In this document: positions 8,177-17,499 of the stretch, in pieces
Layout: every line of letters starts with the position of its first letter
Position numbering within the stretch: position 1 is the stretch's first letter
NCBI GenBank assembly: GCA_045544515.1
Contig: JAZPZD010000002.1
Coordinates: 1 to 64,000 of the forward strand
Reading direction: 5' to 3'
Origin: RGIG8748 sp045544515
GTDB taxonomy: Bacteria > Bacillota > Clostridia > UMGS1810
DNA length: 64,000 nucleotides
Translations under genes and position numbers: made by a program
The notes under the pieces: model-generated
The model's input: the letters and a program-made list of their open reading frames with translations, nothing else
Databases searched by the model: none
What the model was told of the DNA's origin: nothing

Positions 8177-10168
8177 ATGGCAGAGAAAAAAAGTAGCAAG
8201 GCTTATGATAACGAAAGTATATCTATGCTAAAAGGTGCCGACAGAGTAAGGCTCCGCCCGGGAGTAATATTCGGCTCTGACGGTCTTGAGGGCTGTGAGC
8301 ACTCGGTATTTGAAATACTATCCAACTCTATCGACGAAGCAAGAGAAGGACACGGCAATATAATAGAAGTAACCCGTTATCTTGACAAATCCATCGAGGT
8401 TGCAGACTACGGCAGAGGAATACCTGTGGACTTTAACCCCATAGAAAACAGATTTAACTGGGAGCTTGTGTTCTGCGAGCTCTACGCCGGCGGCAAATAC
8501 AAAAACGGCGGCGAAGACAACTACGAATACAGCCTGGGTCTTAACGGTCTTGGTGCCTGTGCTACACAGTACGCATCGGAATATATGGATGTAACCGTAC
8601 TTCGTGACGGATACAAATACTCTCTGCATTTTGAAAAAGGTGAAAATGTCGGCGGACTTGAAAAAACGCAGTTCAGACACCGCCACACAGGAACCACAAC
8701 CAAGTGGCGTCCCGATTTAGATGTTTTTACCGATATAGATATCCCCCCGGAATACTACGAGGAAGTACTTAAAAAGCAGGCAATAGTAAACAGAGGTCTT
8801 CGTTTTAAATACAGAAACGAAATATCAAGAGGTCAGTTTGAAGAAAAGGAATTTGTATACGAAGACGGCATCACCGACTATGTAAAGGAAATCGCCGGTG
8901 AGGAGGCTCTTACCGACATCAAATTTATCGAATGCGAAAGAAAGGGCCGTGACCGCGAGGACAAGCCCGAATACAAGGTAAAGCTGTCTGTGGCATTTTG
9001 TTTTTCAAACAAGGCGACACTGCTCGAATACTATCACAACTCCAGCTTTCTGGAGCATGGCGGCTCACCGGACAAAGCGGTATCCAATGCCTTTGCGTAC
9101 AGCATAGACCAGTATCTCAAAAACAACAACAAGTACAACAAAACAGAGAGCAAAATCAACTTTGGCGATGTAAAGGACTGCCTTGTTCTTGTATCAAACT
9201 CATTTTCTACCGTAACCAGCTACGAAAACCAGACAAAAAAAGCTATAAATAATAAGTTTATCCAGGACGCTATGGTCGAATGGCTTCGCCACGAGCTTGA
9301 GGTTTACTTTATCGAAAACAAGGCAGAGGCAGAAAAGATTGCAACTCAAGTGCTCATTAACAAAAGAAGCCGCGAACACGCCGAAAAAGCGAGAGTAAAC
9401 ATTGCCAAAAAGCTCTCGGGAAGTCTTGATATCTCCAACAGAGTGGAAAAGTTTGTGGATTGCCGTACCAAAGATGTGTCAAAAAGAGAAGTATACATCG
9501 TTGAGGGTGACTCGGCATTGGGTTCCTGCAAACTCGGAAGAGATTCGGAATTTCAGGCGATAATGCCCGTACGAGGCAAGATACTAAACTGCCTCAAGGC
9601 AGACTACGAAAAGATATTCAAAAGCGATATCATAGTAGACCTTTTGCGAGTATTGGGATGCGGAGTTGAGATATCCTCCAAGCACAACAAAAACTTAAAT
9701 ACCTTTGATATAGACAACTTGAGATGGGACAAGATAATAATCTGTACAGATGCCGATGTTGACGGTTTCCAGATTCGTACACTTATTCTTGCAATGCTCT
9801 ACCGCCTTGTACCGACGCTTATCGAAAAAGGCAAGGTCTACATTGCAGAATCCCCGCTGTTTGAAATAAACTCCAAGGACAAGACCTATTTTGCATACAC
9901 CGAAAAGGAAAAAGCAGATATAATAGCCAAAATAGGAAATGCCAAATATACAATTCAGCGTTCAAAGGGTCTTGGTGAAAACGAACCCGAAATGATGTGG
10001 GAAACGACCATGAACCCCGAAACAAGACGCCTTATATGTGTAAAGAGCGAAGATGCAGCTAATATGGCAGAGACATTTGACCTGCTGTTGGGTGACAATT
10101 TGGCAGACAGAAAAGAGTACATTGCCACACACGGACATCTGTATCTTGATATGCTGGATTTAAGTTAA
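8177..10168 (+). CDS. Type IIA topoisomerase, GyrB/ParE-like subunit
   Basis: This 663-residue ATPase subunit has the GHKL motifs (EILSNSIDEA, ADYGRGIPV, LNGLGACAT) and the Toprim motifs (EGDSALGS, TDADVDG). It works with the next gene to pass DNA strands. The ATG at 8177 has a GAGGTGAAA site; the reading frame is open further upstream but no better start exists. It is fairly divergent from housekeeping GyrB, so it is probably the second topoisomerase (topo IV-like) of the cell. Whether it decatenates or supercoils is not visible. Confidence 0.9.
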   Translation: MAEKKSSKAYDNESISMLKGADRVRLRPGVIFGSDGLEGCEHSVFEILSNSIDEAREGHGNIIEVTRYLDKSIEVADYGRGIPVDFNPIENRFNWELVFCELYAGGKYKNGGEDNYEYSLGLNGLGACATQYASEYMDVTVLRDGYKYSLHFEKGENVGGLEKTQFRHRHTGTTTKWRPDLDVFTDIDIPPEYYEEVLKKQAIVNRGLRFKYRNEISRGQFEEKEFVYEDGITDYVKEIAGEEALTDIKFIECERKGRDREDKPEYKVKLSVAFCFSNKATLLEYYHNSSFLEHGGSPDKAVSNAFAYSIDQYLKNNNKYNKTESKINFGDVKDCLVLVSNSFSTVTSYENQTKKAINNKFIQDAMVEWLRHELEVYFIENKAEAEKIATQVLINKRSREHAEKARVNIAKKLSGSLDISNRVEKFVDCRTKDVSKREVYIVEGDSALGSCKLGRDSEFQAIMPVRGKILNCLKADYEKIFKSDIIVDLLRVLGCGVEISSKHNKNLNTFDIDNLRWDKIIICTDADVDGFQIRTLILAMLYRLVPTLIEKGKVYIAESPLFEINSKDKTYFAYTEKEKADIIAKIGNAKYTIQRSKGLGENEPEMMWETTMNPETRRLICVKSEDAANMAETFDLLLGDNLADRKEYIATHGHLYLDMLDLS

Positions 10169-10183
10169 GGGAGGTGCAAGCAA

Positions 10184-12358
10184 ATGTTTAATCAGGACCA
10201 GAAAATTACCGATACATTAAAAGAAAACTATATGCCGTATGCTATGAGCGTTATCATTTCGCGTGCACTGCCTGAAATAGACGGGTTCAAGCCTTCGCAC
10301 AGAAAGCTATTGTATACTATGTACAAGATGAACCTTCTTACAGGGAACAAGACCAAGTCCGCAAATGTAGTGGGTCAGACAATGAAATTAAACCCTCACG
10401 GCGACGGTGCCATATACGAAACTATGGTAAGACTCACCCGAGGTAACGACGCACTTTTGCACCCGTTTGTAGACTCCAAGGGTAACTTTGCCAAGCATTA
10501 CTCCAGAGACATGGCATATGCGGCATCGCGTTACACCGAGGTCAAGCTCGACGAAATTAGCAAGGAGCTCTTTAAGGATATAGACAAAAACACCGTTGAC
10601 TTTGCAGACAACTACGACGGCACATTAAAAGAGCCTGTGCTTCTGCCCGTAACATTTCCAAACATTTTGGTAAACCCCAATCAGGGTATTGCCGTTGGTA
10701 TGGCAAACTGTGTTTGCTCATTTAACTTAAAGGAAGTTTGCGACACAACTATTGCATATATCAAAAATCCCAAATGCGACCTTTTGGAAACATTAATCGC
10801 CCCCGACTTTACAACGGGCGGAGAGCTCATATACAGCCGTGAAGAACTAAATAAAATCTACGAAACAGGCAGGGGCAGCTTCAAGGTAAGAAGTAAATAC
10901 CGCCACGACAAGAAAAACGGATTTATAGAAATATACGAAATCCCCTACACCACCACTGCCGAGGCGATAATTGACAAGATTGTGGAACTCATCAAGGCAA
11001 ACAAAATAAAAGAGATTAATGACCTTAGAGATGAAACCGACCTTAACGGTCTTAAGATTACCCTCGATGTCAAAAAGAGCACCGATGCAGATGCCCTGAT
11101 GCAAAAACTATTTAAAATGACGCCTCTTGAGGACAGCTTCAGCTGTAACTTTAATATATTAGACGGCAATGTGCCCAAGGTAATGGGCGTAAGAGAAATC
11201 CTCGAAAAGTGGCTCTCTTTCCGAATGAACTGTATCGTTCGAAAGACCAAATACGACATAAACAAACTAACACACAAGCTGCACCTTTTGGAAGGTCTTA
11301 AGAAAATCCTATTGGATATCGACAAGGCTATCAATATGGTCCGCAATACCGAAAAAGACGAGGATGTAATCCCCAATCTTATAAAAGGCTTTGACATCGA
11401 CGAAATTCAGGCAGAGTATGTTGCGGATATAAAATTAAGGAACTTAAACAAGCAGTATATCCTGAACCGCCTTGATGATATAGATGACTTAAATGCCGAA
11501 CTCGACAGACTCGACAAGGTTGTAAAAGACCCCAAGGAAGTCAAAAAGATAATTGTATCCGAGCTTAAAGAAATAAGCAAAAAATACGGAAAAGACAGAA
11601 AGACCTCCGTGCTCGCAGAAGAGGAAGTTGAGGTATACAGCGAAACACAAAATATAGAAAACTACAACTTACGAGTTTTCCTTACATCAGATAACTATCT
11701 CAAAAAGATTTCGCATGTGTCACTTCGTTCAAGCGGTGCGCAAAAGATGAAAGACGATGCACATATGATATGCGAGTGGGACAGCACCAATGTATCTGAC
11801 CTTGTCCTTATAAGCGATATGCACAATGTCTACAAGGTCAAGCTCTATGATGTAGCCGACTGCAAGGCGAGCGACTGGGGACACTATATACCCAACATCA
11901 TAGAAATGGAGCCAAACGAAAAGATAGTGTATATTATACCTACTTTGGACTACAAGGGTTCTGTGATATATGTATTCGAAAACGGCAGAGCCGCAAAGAT
12001 ACCCCTTGCAAGCTACGAAACCAAGACAAACCGCAAAAAGCTCATAAATGCATACTGCAAGAAGTTCCCGCTTGTTGATGTTAAGTTTTTCCTTGAGGAT
12101 ACAGATATTGTACTGTATACAAACCTCGACAAGATACTGATATTTAATTCGTCTGCACTGCAGGAAAAAACAGCACGAGATACACAGGGCGTGATAGTTA
12201 TGAACTTAAAGAAAAAGAGCACCATTGCCAAGGTCAAGCTCTTAAGCGAGGTTGAATTTGCAAACCCCGACTACTACAAGTCCAAAAACATCCCTGCGGC
12301 AGGATACTACCTGAAAGACGAGGATAACAAAGAAAACGAGCAGACAAGTTTGTTCTAA
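10184..12358 (+). CDS. Type IIA topoisomerase, GyrA/ParC-like subunit
   Basis: This 724-residue breakage-reunion subunit lies 15 bp after its partner, with a GGGAGGTG site. The start YMPYAMSVIISRALPEIDG is the classic GyrA/ParC opening. The catalytic tyrosine is Y117 in AASRYTE. The C-terminal domain is shorter than in GyrA and I do not see a GyrA-box, which argues for a topo IV-like role. It ends the operon at a bidirectional terminator. Confidence 0.9.
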   Translation: MFNQDQKITDTLKENYMPYAMSVIISRALPEIDGFKPSHRKLLYTMYKMNLLTGNKTKSANVVGQTMKLNPHGDGAIYETMVRLTRGNDALLHPFVDSKGNFAKHYSRDMAYAASRYTEVKLDEISKELFKDIDKNTVDFADNYDGTLKEPVLLPVTFPNILVNPNQGIAVGMANCVCSFNLKEVCDTTIAYIKNPKCDLLETLIAPDFTTGGELIYSREELNKIYETGRGSFKVRSKYRHDKKNGFIEIYEIPYTTTAEAIIDKIVELIKANKIKEINDLRDETDLNGLKITLDVKKSTDADALMQKLFKMTPLEDSFSCNFNILDGNVPKVMGVREILEKWLSFRMNCIVRKTKYDINKLTHKLHLLEGLKKILLDIDKAINMVRNTEKDEDVIPNLIKGFDIDEIQAEYVADIKLRNLNKQYILNRLDDIDDLNAELDRLDKVVKDPKEVKKIIVSELKEISKKYGKDRKTSVLAEEEVEVYSETQNIENYNLRVFLTSDNYLKKISHVSLRSSGAQKMKDDAHMICEWDSTNVSDLVLISDMHNVYKVKLYDVADCKASDWGHYIPNIIEMEPNEKIVYIIPTLDYKGSVIYVFENGRAAKIPLASYETKTNRKKLINAYCKKFPLVDVKFFLEDTDIVLYTNLDKILIFNSSALQEKTARDTQGVIVMNLKKKSTIAKVKLLSEVEFANPDYYKSKNIPAAGYYLKDEDNKENEQTSLF

Positions 12359-12363
12359 AAGTC

Positions 12364-12399
12364 AAAGGCTAAGCGATTGATTTTTCGCTTAGCCTTTTT
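12364..12399. terminator. Bidirectional terminator
   Basis: The stem AGGCTAAGCGA/TCGCTTAGCCT has A-runs on one side and T-runs on the other. It can end transcription of the topoisomerase operon (+) and of the convergent lipoprotein gene (-). Confidence 0.85.
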
Positions 12400-12401
12400 A
12401 A

Positions 12402-14018
12402 TTAATTGATATAAATTTCTCCAATGTCTGCATAAAAGTTAGTCAGATTTGGCACAACCTTGCCCTTTATCCTCGTGCTTACAAGGATGGCATCGTTTAT
12501 GTGGTAGAGCGGTATCTGCGGGACATCTTCTTTGTATATACCGCAGAGGTTGTTGTATGCAACAGACAGGCTTTCGCCGTCTTTGGCAGAATTGATGTTA
12601 TTTATAACATCATCCAACGCCGCACTTGAATAATTGCAGATTTTACCAAGGGAATTTTCGCCCGTATTAAACGGCAAAATATTCATATTATTCGGATTGT
12701 CGCTCTCGTCGGGATTTACCACCGATACCTCTCCGCCGATATTTGCCGCCTTGGCAAACATAAAACCAAGGTCACAGTCCCTTTTTATATCAACCTTGCC
12801 TATATAAATTCCGTAGTCGCCCGATTGTATCTTGTTTAAATATGTTTCGTAATCCACCTTGGTAAGCTCAATCTTTGCTCCCATCTCTTCCAAAACTTTC
12901 TCTAAATACTTGGCAACATCCTCTTTTTGTTTGTCCTCTTCGTTGTAGAGGATATATGTCTTTAATTTCTTTTCTCTTATATAATCCTTGTCGGTTTCAT
13001 ACTTTTTGTCTGTGTTGTTTCTGTAAAAGTGAGCCTTTGCAGTAATCGGACAAATAGCAGGTGTTGCGTGGGAAAACATAAGAGTGTCTGCAATATTTTC
13101 TTTGTCGATTAAATCCGCTATGCACCTTCGCAGCTGAACATCCGAAAAAGCACCGTTTACGGTATTGAACCCTGCAAAAACATATTTGGTGGTTGTAAGC
13201 TCATATATATTGTGACTCACCTTGTAGGAATACTCTCCCCAGCGTGCCCTGTCGGTTGTAATCATATCCGTCTCGCCCGAATCAAAAGCATACACAATGG
13301 AGTCGTTGTCATTTACATAGCGTATCAAAACCTCGGGTATATACACCTGTGTTTTCCCGTGCCAGGAATTGTTTTTGGCAAGAACAAGGCTCTCGTATGC
13401 GTTGATTTTGGAAAATTTGTATCTTCCTGTGCCGTTTAAGTCAAATTTAGAATTTGGGGTACCAAAGTCGCCTGCACCAAGACCTGCCTTGAGTATAGGA
13501 AAATCAAGATTTGCCACAAAGTTATTTGCAGATGATTTAAGATAGATATCCACGCCGTAGTTTCCGTCTGCCTTGTAGCTTTGTATATTTTCTATATTAT
13601 CGAGGTAATATCCTCCGTATAAGCGAATGTAGTCAAAGGTTGCAATTACATCCTTTGAGGTAAACTCTGTTCCGTCGTGGAACTTTACGCCTTTTTTGAG
13701 TTTGATATTGTAATGCGTGTTTTTATCCGACACCTTGTAGTCTGTTGCAAGCACGCCCCTTACCGTCAAATCCTCATTTACTATAAAAAGGCCCTCGTAC
13801 GAAAGATAGAGAATATCCCTTATGCACGAATACTCTGTGGCAAGAGGATTTAAGGTATCGGGAGTATATGAAGAAAGGTTAAGGGTTCCCTCTCCTTTTG
13901 GTTTCATTCTGTCTACTTCTTTTAGATTGGCATCATTGGAATTAAGACAGCCTGTAAGGGTAAGACAGATTGCAAAAACCAATATTAATATTTTGTATAT
14001 CCGCTTTAATGGTAACAT
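12402..14018 (-). CDS. ABC transporter substrate-binding lipoprotein, family 5 (OppA/DppA type)
   Basis: This 538-residue protein has a lipoprotein signal ending in LTGC (Cys24) and the SBP_bac_5 pattern (a TLNPL motif, then LKKGVKFHDGTEFTSKDV). Such proteins deliver oligopeptides or similar solutes to an ABC permease. No permease or ATPase genes are adjacent, so it is an orphan binding protein or works with a transporter encoded elsewhere. It follows the ymdB gene after four bases and is probably cotranscribed with it. Confidence 0.9.
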   Translation of the reverse strand: MLPLKRIYKILILVFAICLTLTGCLNSNDANLKEVDRMKPKGEGTLNLSSYTPDTLNPLATEYSCIRDILYLSYEGLFIVNEDLTVRGVLATDYKVSDKNTHYNIKLKKGVKFHDGTEFTSKDVIATFDYIRLYGGYYLDNIENIQSYKADGNYGVDIYLKSSANNFVANLDFPILKAGLGAGDFGTPNSKFDLNGTGRYKFSKINAYESLVLAKNNSWHGKTQVYIPEVLIRYVNDNDSIVYAFDSGETDMITTDRARWGEYSYKVSHNIYELTTTKYVFAGFNTVNGAFSDVQLRRCIADLIDKENIADTLMFSHATPAICPITAKAHFYRNNTDKKYETDKDYIREKKLKTYILYNEEDKQKEDVAKYLEKVLEEMGAKIELTKVDYETYLNKIQSGDYGIYIGKVDIKRDCDLGFMFAKAANIGGEVSVVNPDESDNPNNMNILPFNTGENSLGKICNYSSAALDDVINNINSAKDGESLSVAYNNLCGIYKEDVPQIPLYHINDAILVSTRIKGKVVPNLTNFYADIGEIYIN

Positions 14019-14022
14019 AAAA

Positions 14023-14799
14023 TTACTCGCTTTCTGCTACTCGTTCTATTTTTACCGCTTTGTTGGTATTATCATCTATGGTGAGTATTGCACCGCACAT
14101 CTTGGCTTTGCCGTCTGCCTGGTCGAACCTTTGAGGCATTGAGGTGATAAACCTTTCTATTATAAGCTCTGTTCTAACTCCAAGCACACTGTGCACAGCA
14201 CCTGTCATACCAAGGTCGGATATATATGCAGTTCCTCGGGGCAAGATACATTCGTCTGCCGTCTGAACATGGGTATGTGTGCCAAACACACAGGTTGCCC
14301 TACCGTCCAAAAAGTAGCCAAACGCCCTTTTTTCACTGGTGGCGTCCGCGTGGAAATCTACAAGTATTATATCCGTTTTGTCCTTTAGGTTTTCTATTTC
14401 CTTTTCGCACGCTTTAAACGGGCAATCTATATTTAAAATGTTTACCCTGCCCATTGCGTTTATTACACCGATTTTTTTGCCAAGTCTATTAATAATCACA
14501 CTGCCCCTGCCTTGAGTACCCTCGGGATAGTTAATAGGGCGGATGATGTTGTTTTCGTTTTCAAAAATTTTAAATATATCTTTTCTGCCAAAGGTGTGGT
14601 TGCCCATTGTGATTACATCTACGCCCAGATCTACAAGCGTATCGTAATCGGGATATGAAATACCGTTTCCGCCGGAAACATTTTCTGCGTTTGCTATTAT
14701 TACATCAATGTCATTGTCTTTTACGAAGTCTTTTAAATTGTACTTAAGAAATTCAAGACCGCACGAGCCAAAAATATCTCCTATCAAAAGTATTTTCAT
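14023..14799 (-). CDS. ymdB: YmdB-type metallophosphodiesterase (TIGR00282 family)
   Basis: This 258-residue phosphodiesterase has the conserved start MKILLIGDIFG and motifs NAENVSGG, TMGNHTFG and GTHTHVQTAD for a di-metal centre. In Bacillus the YmdB homologue cleaves 2',3'-cyclic nucleotides and acts with RNase Y in RNA turnover and cell-fate choice. The next upstream gene here is RNase Y, the same pairing as in Bacillus. The frame is open to 14829, but the GGAGAGG site places the start at 14799. Confidence 0.92.
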   Translation of the reverse strand: MKILLIGDIFGSCGLEFLKYNLKDFVKDNDIDVIIANAENVSGGNGISYPDYDTLVDLGVDVITMGNHTFGRKDIFKIFENENNIIRPINYPEGTQGRGSVIINRLGKKIGVINAMGRVNILNIDCPFKACEKEIENLKDKTDIILVDFHADATSEKRAFGYFLDGRATCVFGTHTHVQTADECILPRGTAYISDLGMTGAVHSVLGVRTELIIERFITSMPQRFDQADGKAKMCGAILTIDDNTNKAVKIERVAESE

Positions 14800-14827
14800 A
14801 CTAATTACCTCTCCAACTAAATCAGCC

Positions 14828-14860
14828 AAAAAGAACGGGCGTATTTGTGCCCGTTCTTTA
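14828..14860 (-). terminator. Terminator between rny and ymdB
   Basis: On the minus strand AAAGAACGGGC pairs with GCCCGTTCTTT, followed by a short T-run. It may only partly stop transcription into ymdB. Confidence 0.75.
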
Positions 14861-14878
14861 GTCTGATGATAAAATCAA

Positions 14879-16417
14879 TTATTTTGCATAGTCTACACTG
14901 CGAGTTTCCCTGATTACATTTACCTTAATCTGTCCGGGATACTCAAGTTCACTCTCTATCTTTTTAACAATATCGCGAGCAAGCAATACTGTTTCTTCGT
15001 CTTTAACTGCGTCGGGCTTAACCATAATTCTGATTTCTCTGCCCGCCTGGATTGCGTAGGATTTTTCAACCCCTACAAACGAATCTGCAAGTTCTTCGAG
15101 CTTTTCGAGTCGTTTGATATATGTTTCAAGGTTTTCTCTTCTTGCACCCGGTCTTGCCGCACTTATAGCGTCGCAAGCCTGTACAATGCATGCAATAACG
15201 GTAGTTGCTTCCACATCACCGTGATGTGCCTGGATTGCATGGATAACTTCTTCGGATTCCTGATATTTCTTAGCGATATCAACACCTATATCAACATGCG
15301 AACCCTCGATTTCGTGGTCAACGGATTTGCCGATGTCGTGGAGAAGTCCTGCACGCTTTGCAGTCTTAACATCTACACCAAGCTCCCCTGCCATAATACC
15401 TGCGAGGTTTGCAACTTCTGTGGAATGTTTTAAAACATTCTGACCGTAGCTTGTACGATACTTCATTCTGCCAAGGAGCTTAACAAGCTCGGGGTGCAGT
15501 CCGTGAACACCTGTATCAAAGGTTGCCTGTTCACCCTCTTGCTTGATAATAGCATCAATTTCTTTTCTTGATTTCTCAACTGTTTCTTCAATTCTGGCAG
15601 GATGTATTCTGCCGTCAACAATGAGTTTTTCAAGTGCCATTCTTGCTATTTCTCTTCTTACGGGGTCAAATCCCGAAAGAACAACAGCTTCCGGCGTATC
15701 GTCAATGATTAAATCGATACCGGTAGCGGTTTCGAGTGCTCGGATGTTTCTTCCTTCTCTACCGATAATTCTGCCCTTCATTTCGTCGTTGGGGAGTGCT
15801 ACAACAGATACGGTAGCTTCTGCTACATGGTCTGCGGCACACTTTTGAATTGCGGCACTTATGATGTTTTTAGCCTTTTTGTCGGCTTCATCTTTTGCCT
15901 GCGTTTCAATATCCTTAATCATGAGGGCTGCCTCATGTCTTACTTCTGACTCTATGTTCTTAAGAAGGTAAGATTTTGCTTCTTCAACCGAGAGTCCCGA
16001 AATTCTTTCGAGTATCTCAAGCTGTGCATTCTTAACCTTTAATGTCTCTTCCTTAAGTACATCTGCTTCTTTGAGCTTTTTATTAAGAAGCTCATCTTTC
16101 TTTTCGAGAGAATCTGCCTTTTTGTCAAGGGATTCTTCTTTTTGCTGAACGCGTCTTTCCTGACGGTTCATCTCGGACCTTCTGTCCTTTATTTCTCTTT
16201 CAAACTCTGTTCTGCTCTTGTGGATTTCGTCCTTAGCTTCGAGCAGCGCTTCTTTCTTTTTGGTTTCTGCTGTTTTCTTGCCTTCTTCGATAATCTGTCT
16301 GGCCTTTTCTTCAGCTCCGCCTATTTTACCTTCCGCAATTATTCTTCTTGCCAAAAATCCGAGGGCAAAACCCACGACTACGGCAACAAGTGCGGCTATA
16401 ATTGTAGTAATTGTCAT
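14879..16417 (-). CDS. rny: Ribonuclease Y
   Basis: This 512-residue protein has one N-terminal membrane segment (about 4-25), a long coiled coil (about 30-190), a KH domain (about 200-260) and an HD domain with LLHDIGKSVDHE. It is the membrane-anchored endoribonuclease that starts mRNA decay in Firmicutes. The length is typical. The start has an AAGGAGG site. Downstream ymdB makes the usual functional pair. Confidence 0.97.
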   Translation of the reverse strand: MTITTIIAALVAVVVGFALGFLARRIIAEGKIGGAEEKARQIIEEGKKTAETKKKEALLEAKDEIHKSRTEFEREIKDRRSEMNRQERRVQQKEESLDKKADSLEKKDELLNKKLKEADVLKEETLKVKNAQLEILERISGLSVEEAKSYLLKNIESEVRHEAALMIKDIETQAKDEADKKAKNIISAAIQKCAADHVAEATVSVVALPNDEMKGRIIGREGRNIRALETATGIDLIIDDTPEAVVLSGFDPVRREIARMALEKLIVDGRIHPARIEETVEKSRKEIDAIIKQEGEQATFDTGVHGLHPELVKLLGRMKYRTSYGQNVLKHSTEVANLAGIMAGELGVDVKTAKRAGLLHDIGKSVDHEIEGSHVDIGVDIAKKYQESEEVIHAIQAHHGDVEATTVIACIVQACDAISAARPGARRENLETYIKRLEKLEELADSFVGVEKSYAIQAGREIRIMVKPDAVKDEETVLLARDIVKKIESELEYPGQIKVNVIRETRSVDYAK

Positions 16418-16602
16418 AAAGAATCTTCAACCTCCTTTTCTTAGTATTTTTTTGCCTTTTTATTGCATTTAATTTCAAAACCTTGAGGGTATACAATTTG
16501 GGATAAATGCATTGAAAAAGTCGTAAAGTAGCACTTAATCCAAAATATCATAACCCAAGCTATATTTTATAATATTTTCGGCTCAATGTCAACCGAAATC
16601 AC

Positions 16603-16648
16603 AAAAAAAGTGATAAAAGCCACTTTTCACAAAGGCTTTTATCACTTT
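16603..16648 (-). terminator. Terminator after folD
   Basis: A near-perfect 14-bp stem (AAGTGATAAAAGCC/GGCTTTTATCACTT) followed by seven Ts on the minus strand ends the rho-ftsK-ygiQ-folD transcript. Confidence 0.9.
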
Positions 16649-16653
16649 GGATA

Positions 16654-17499
16654 TTAGTTTTGTTTTATCGCCGCAGTTACGGCATTTCTCATAAGAGTAG
16701 CTATTGTCATTGGCCCTACTCCTCCCGGAACGGGTGTAATGTAGCCTGCCTTTTTGCACGCAGAGTCAAAGTCCACATCTCCGCAGAGTTTGCCGTTTTC
16801 ATCTCTGTCCATACCCACATCTATTACAACCGCACCGTCTTTGATGTAGCTTTCGTCTATCATCTTGGCTCTGCCAACGGCTACCACAAGCACATCTGCC
16901 CTTTTGCAGACTTCTTTTAAATCCTTTGTTCTGGAATGGCAGATTGTAACTGTGGCATTTTTGTGAAGAAGAAGCATAGCCTGTGGCTTGCCTACAATGT
17001 TGCTCCTGCCTACAACTACACATTCTTTGCCGGTCAAATCTATGCCCGACTCTTCTATCAAATCCATAACGCCCGCAGGTGTACACGGAAGAAAGTCAAA
17101 GTCGCCAATCATTATCTTGCCCACATTTACAGGGTGGAAGGCATCCACATCTTTTTTGGGGTCTATCGCATAGAGGATTTTTTCTTCGTTTATATGTTTT
17201 GGCAGAGGAAGCTGACAGAGTATGCCGTGGATATCGTCTTTTTTGTTTAATGTGTCAACAAGAGACAAAAGCTCATCCTCGGTAGTTTCCTCGGGCAGAG
17301 CATATTCCTCCGAGCGTATTCCTATATATTCGCACGCCTTTTTCTTGTTGTTTACATACACTCTCGACGCACTGTCGTTTCCTACAATGATAACTGCAAG
17401 ACCTGGGTTTATGCCTTCGGTCTTCAGCTTTTCTACTTTATCTTTTAATTCGTCCTTTACTCTTTGGGACACCTTTTTTCCGTCTAAAATCTGATACAT
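16654..17499 (-). CDS. folD: Bifunctional methylene-THF dehydrogenase/methenyl-THF cyclohydrolase
   Basis: This 281-residue protein has the FolD signatures VYVNNKKKACEYIG, QLPLPKH and the C-terminal PVPGGVGPMT. It interconverts methylene-, methenyl- and formyl-tetrahydrofolate using NADP. The AAAGGAG site supports the ATG at 17499, even though this lies 62 bases inside the end of ygiQ. The gene is the last of its operon. Confidence 0.96.
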   Translation of the reverse strand: MYQILDGKKVSQRVKDELKDKVEKLKTEGINPGLAVIIVGNDSASRVYVNNKKKACEYIGIRSEEYALPEETTEDELLSLVDTLNKKDDIHGILCQLPLPKHINEEKILYAIDPKKDVDAFHPVNVGKIMIGDFDFLPCTPAGVMDLIEESGIDLTGKECVVVGRSNIVGKPQAMLLLHKNATVTICHSRTKDLKEVCKRADVLVVAVGRAKMIDESYIKDGAVVIDVGMDRDENGKLCGDVDFDSACKKAGYITPVPGGVGPMTIATLMRNAVTAAIKQN

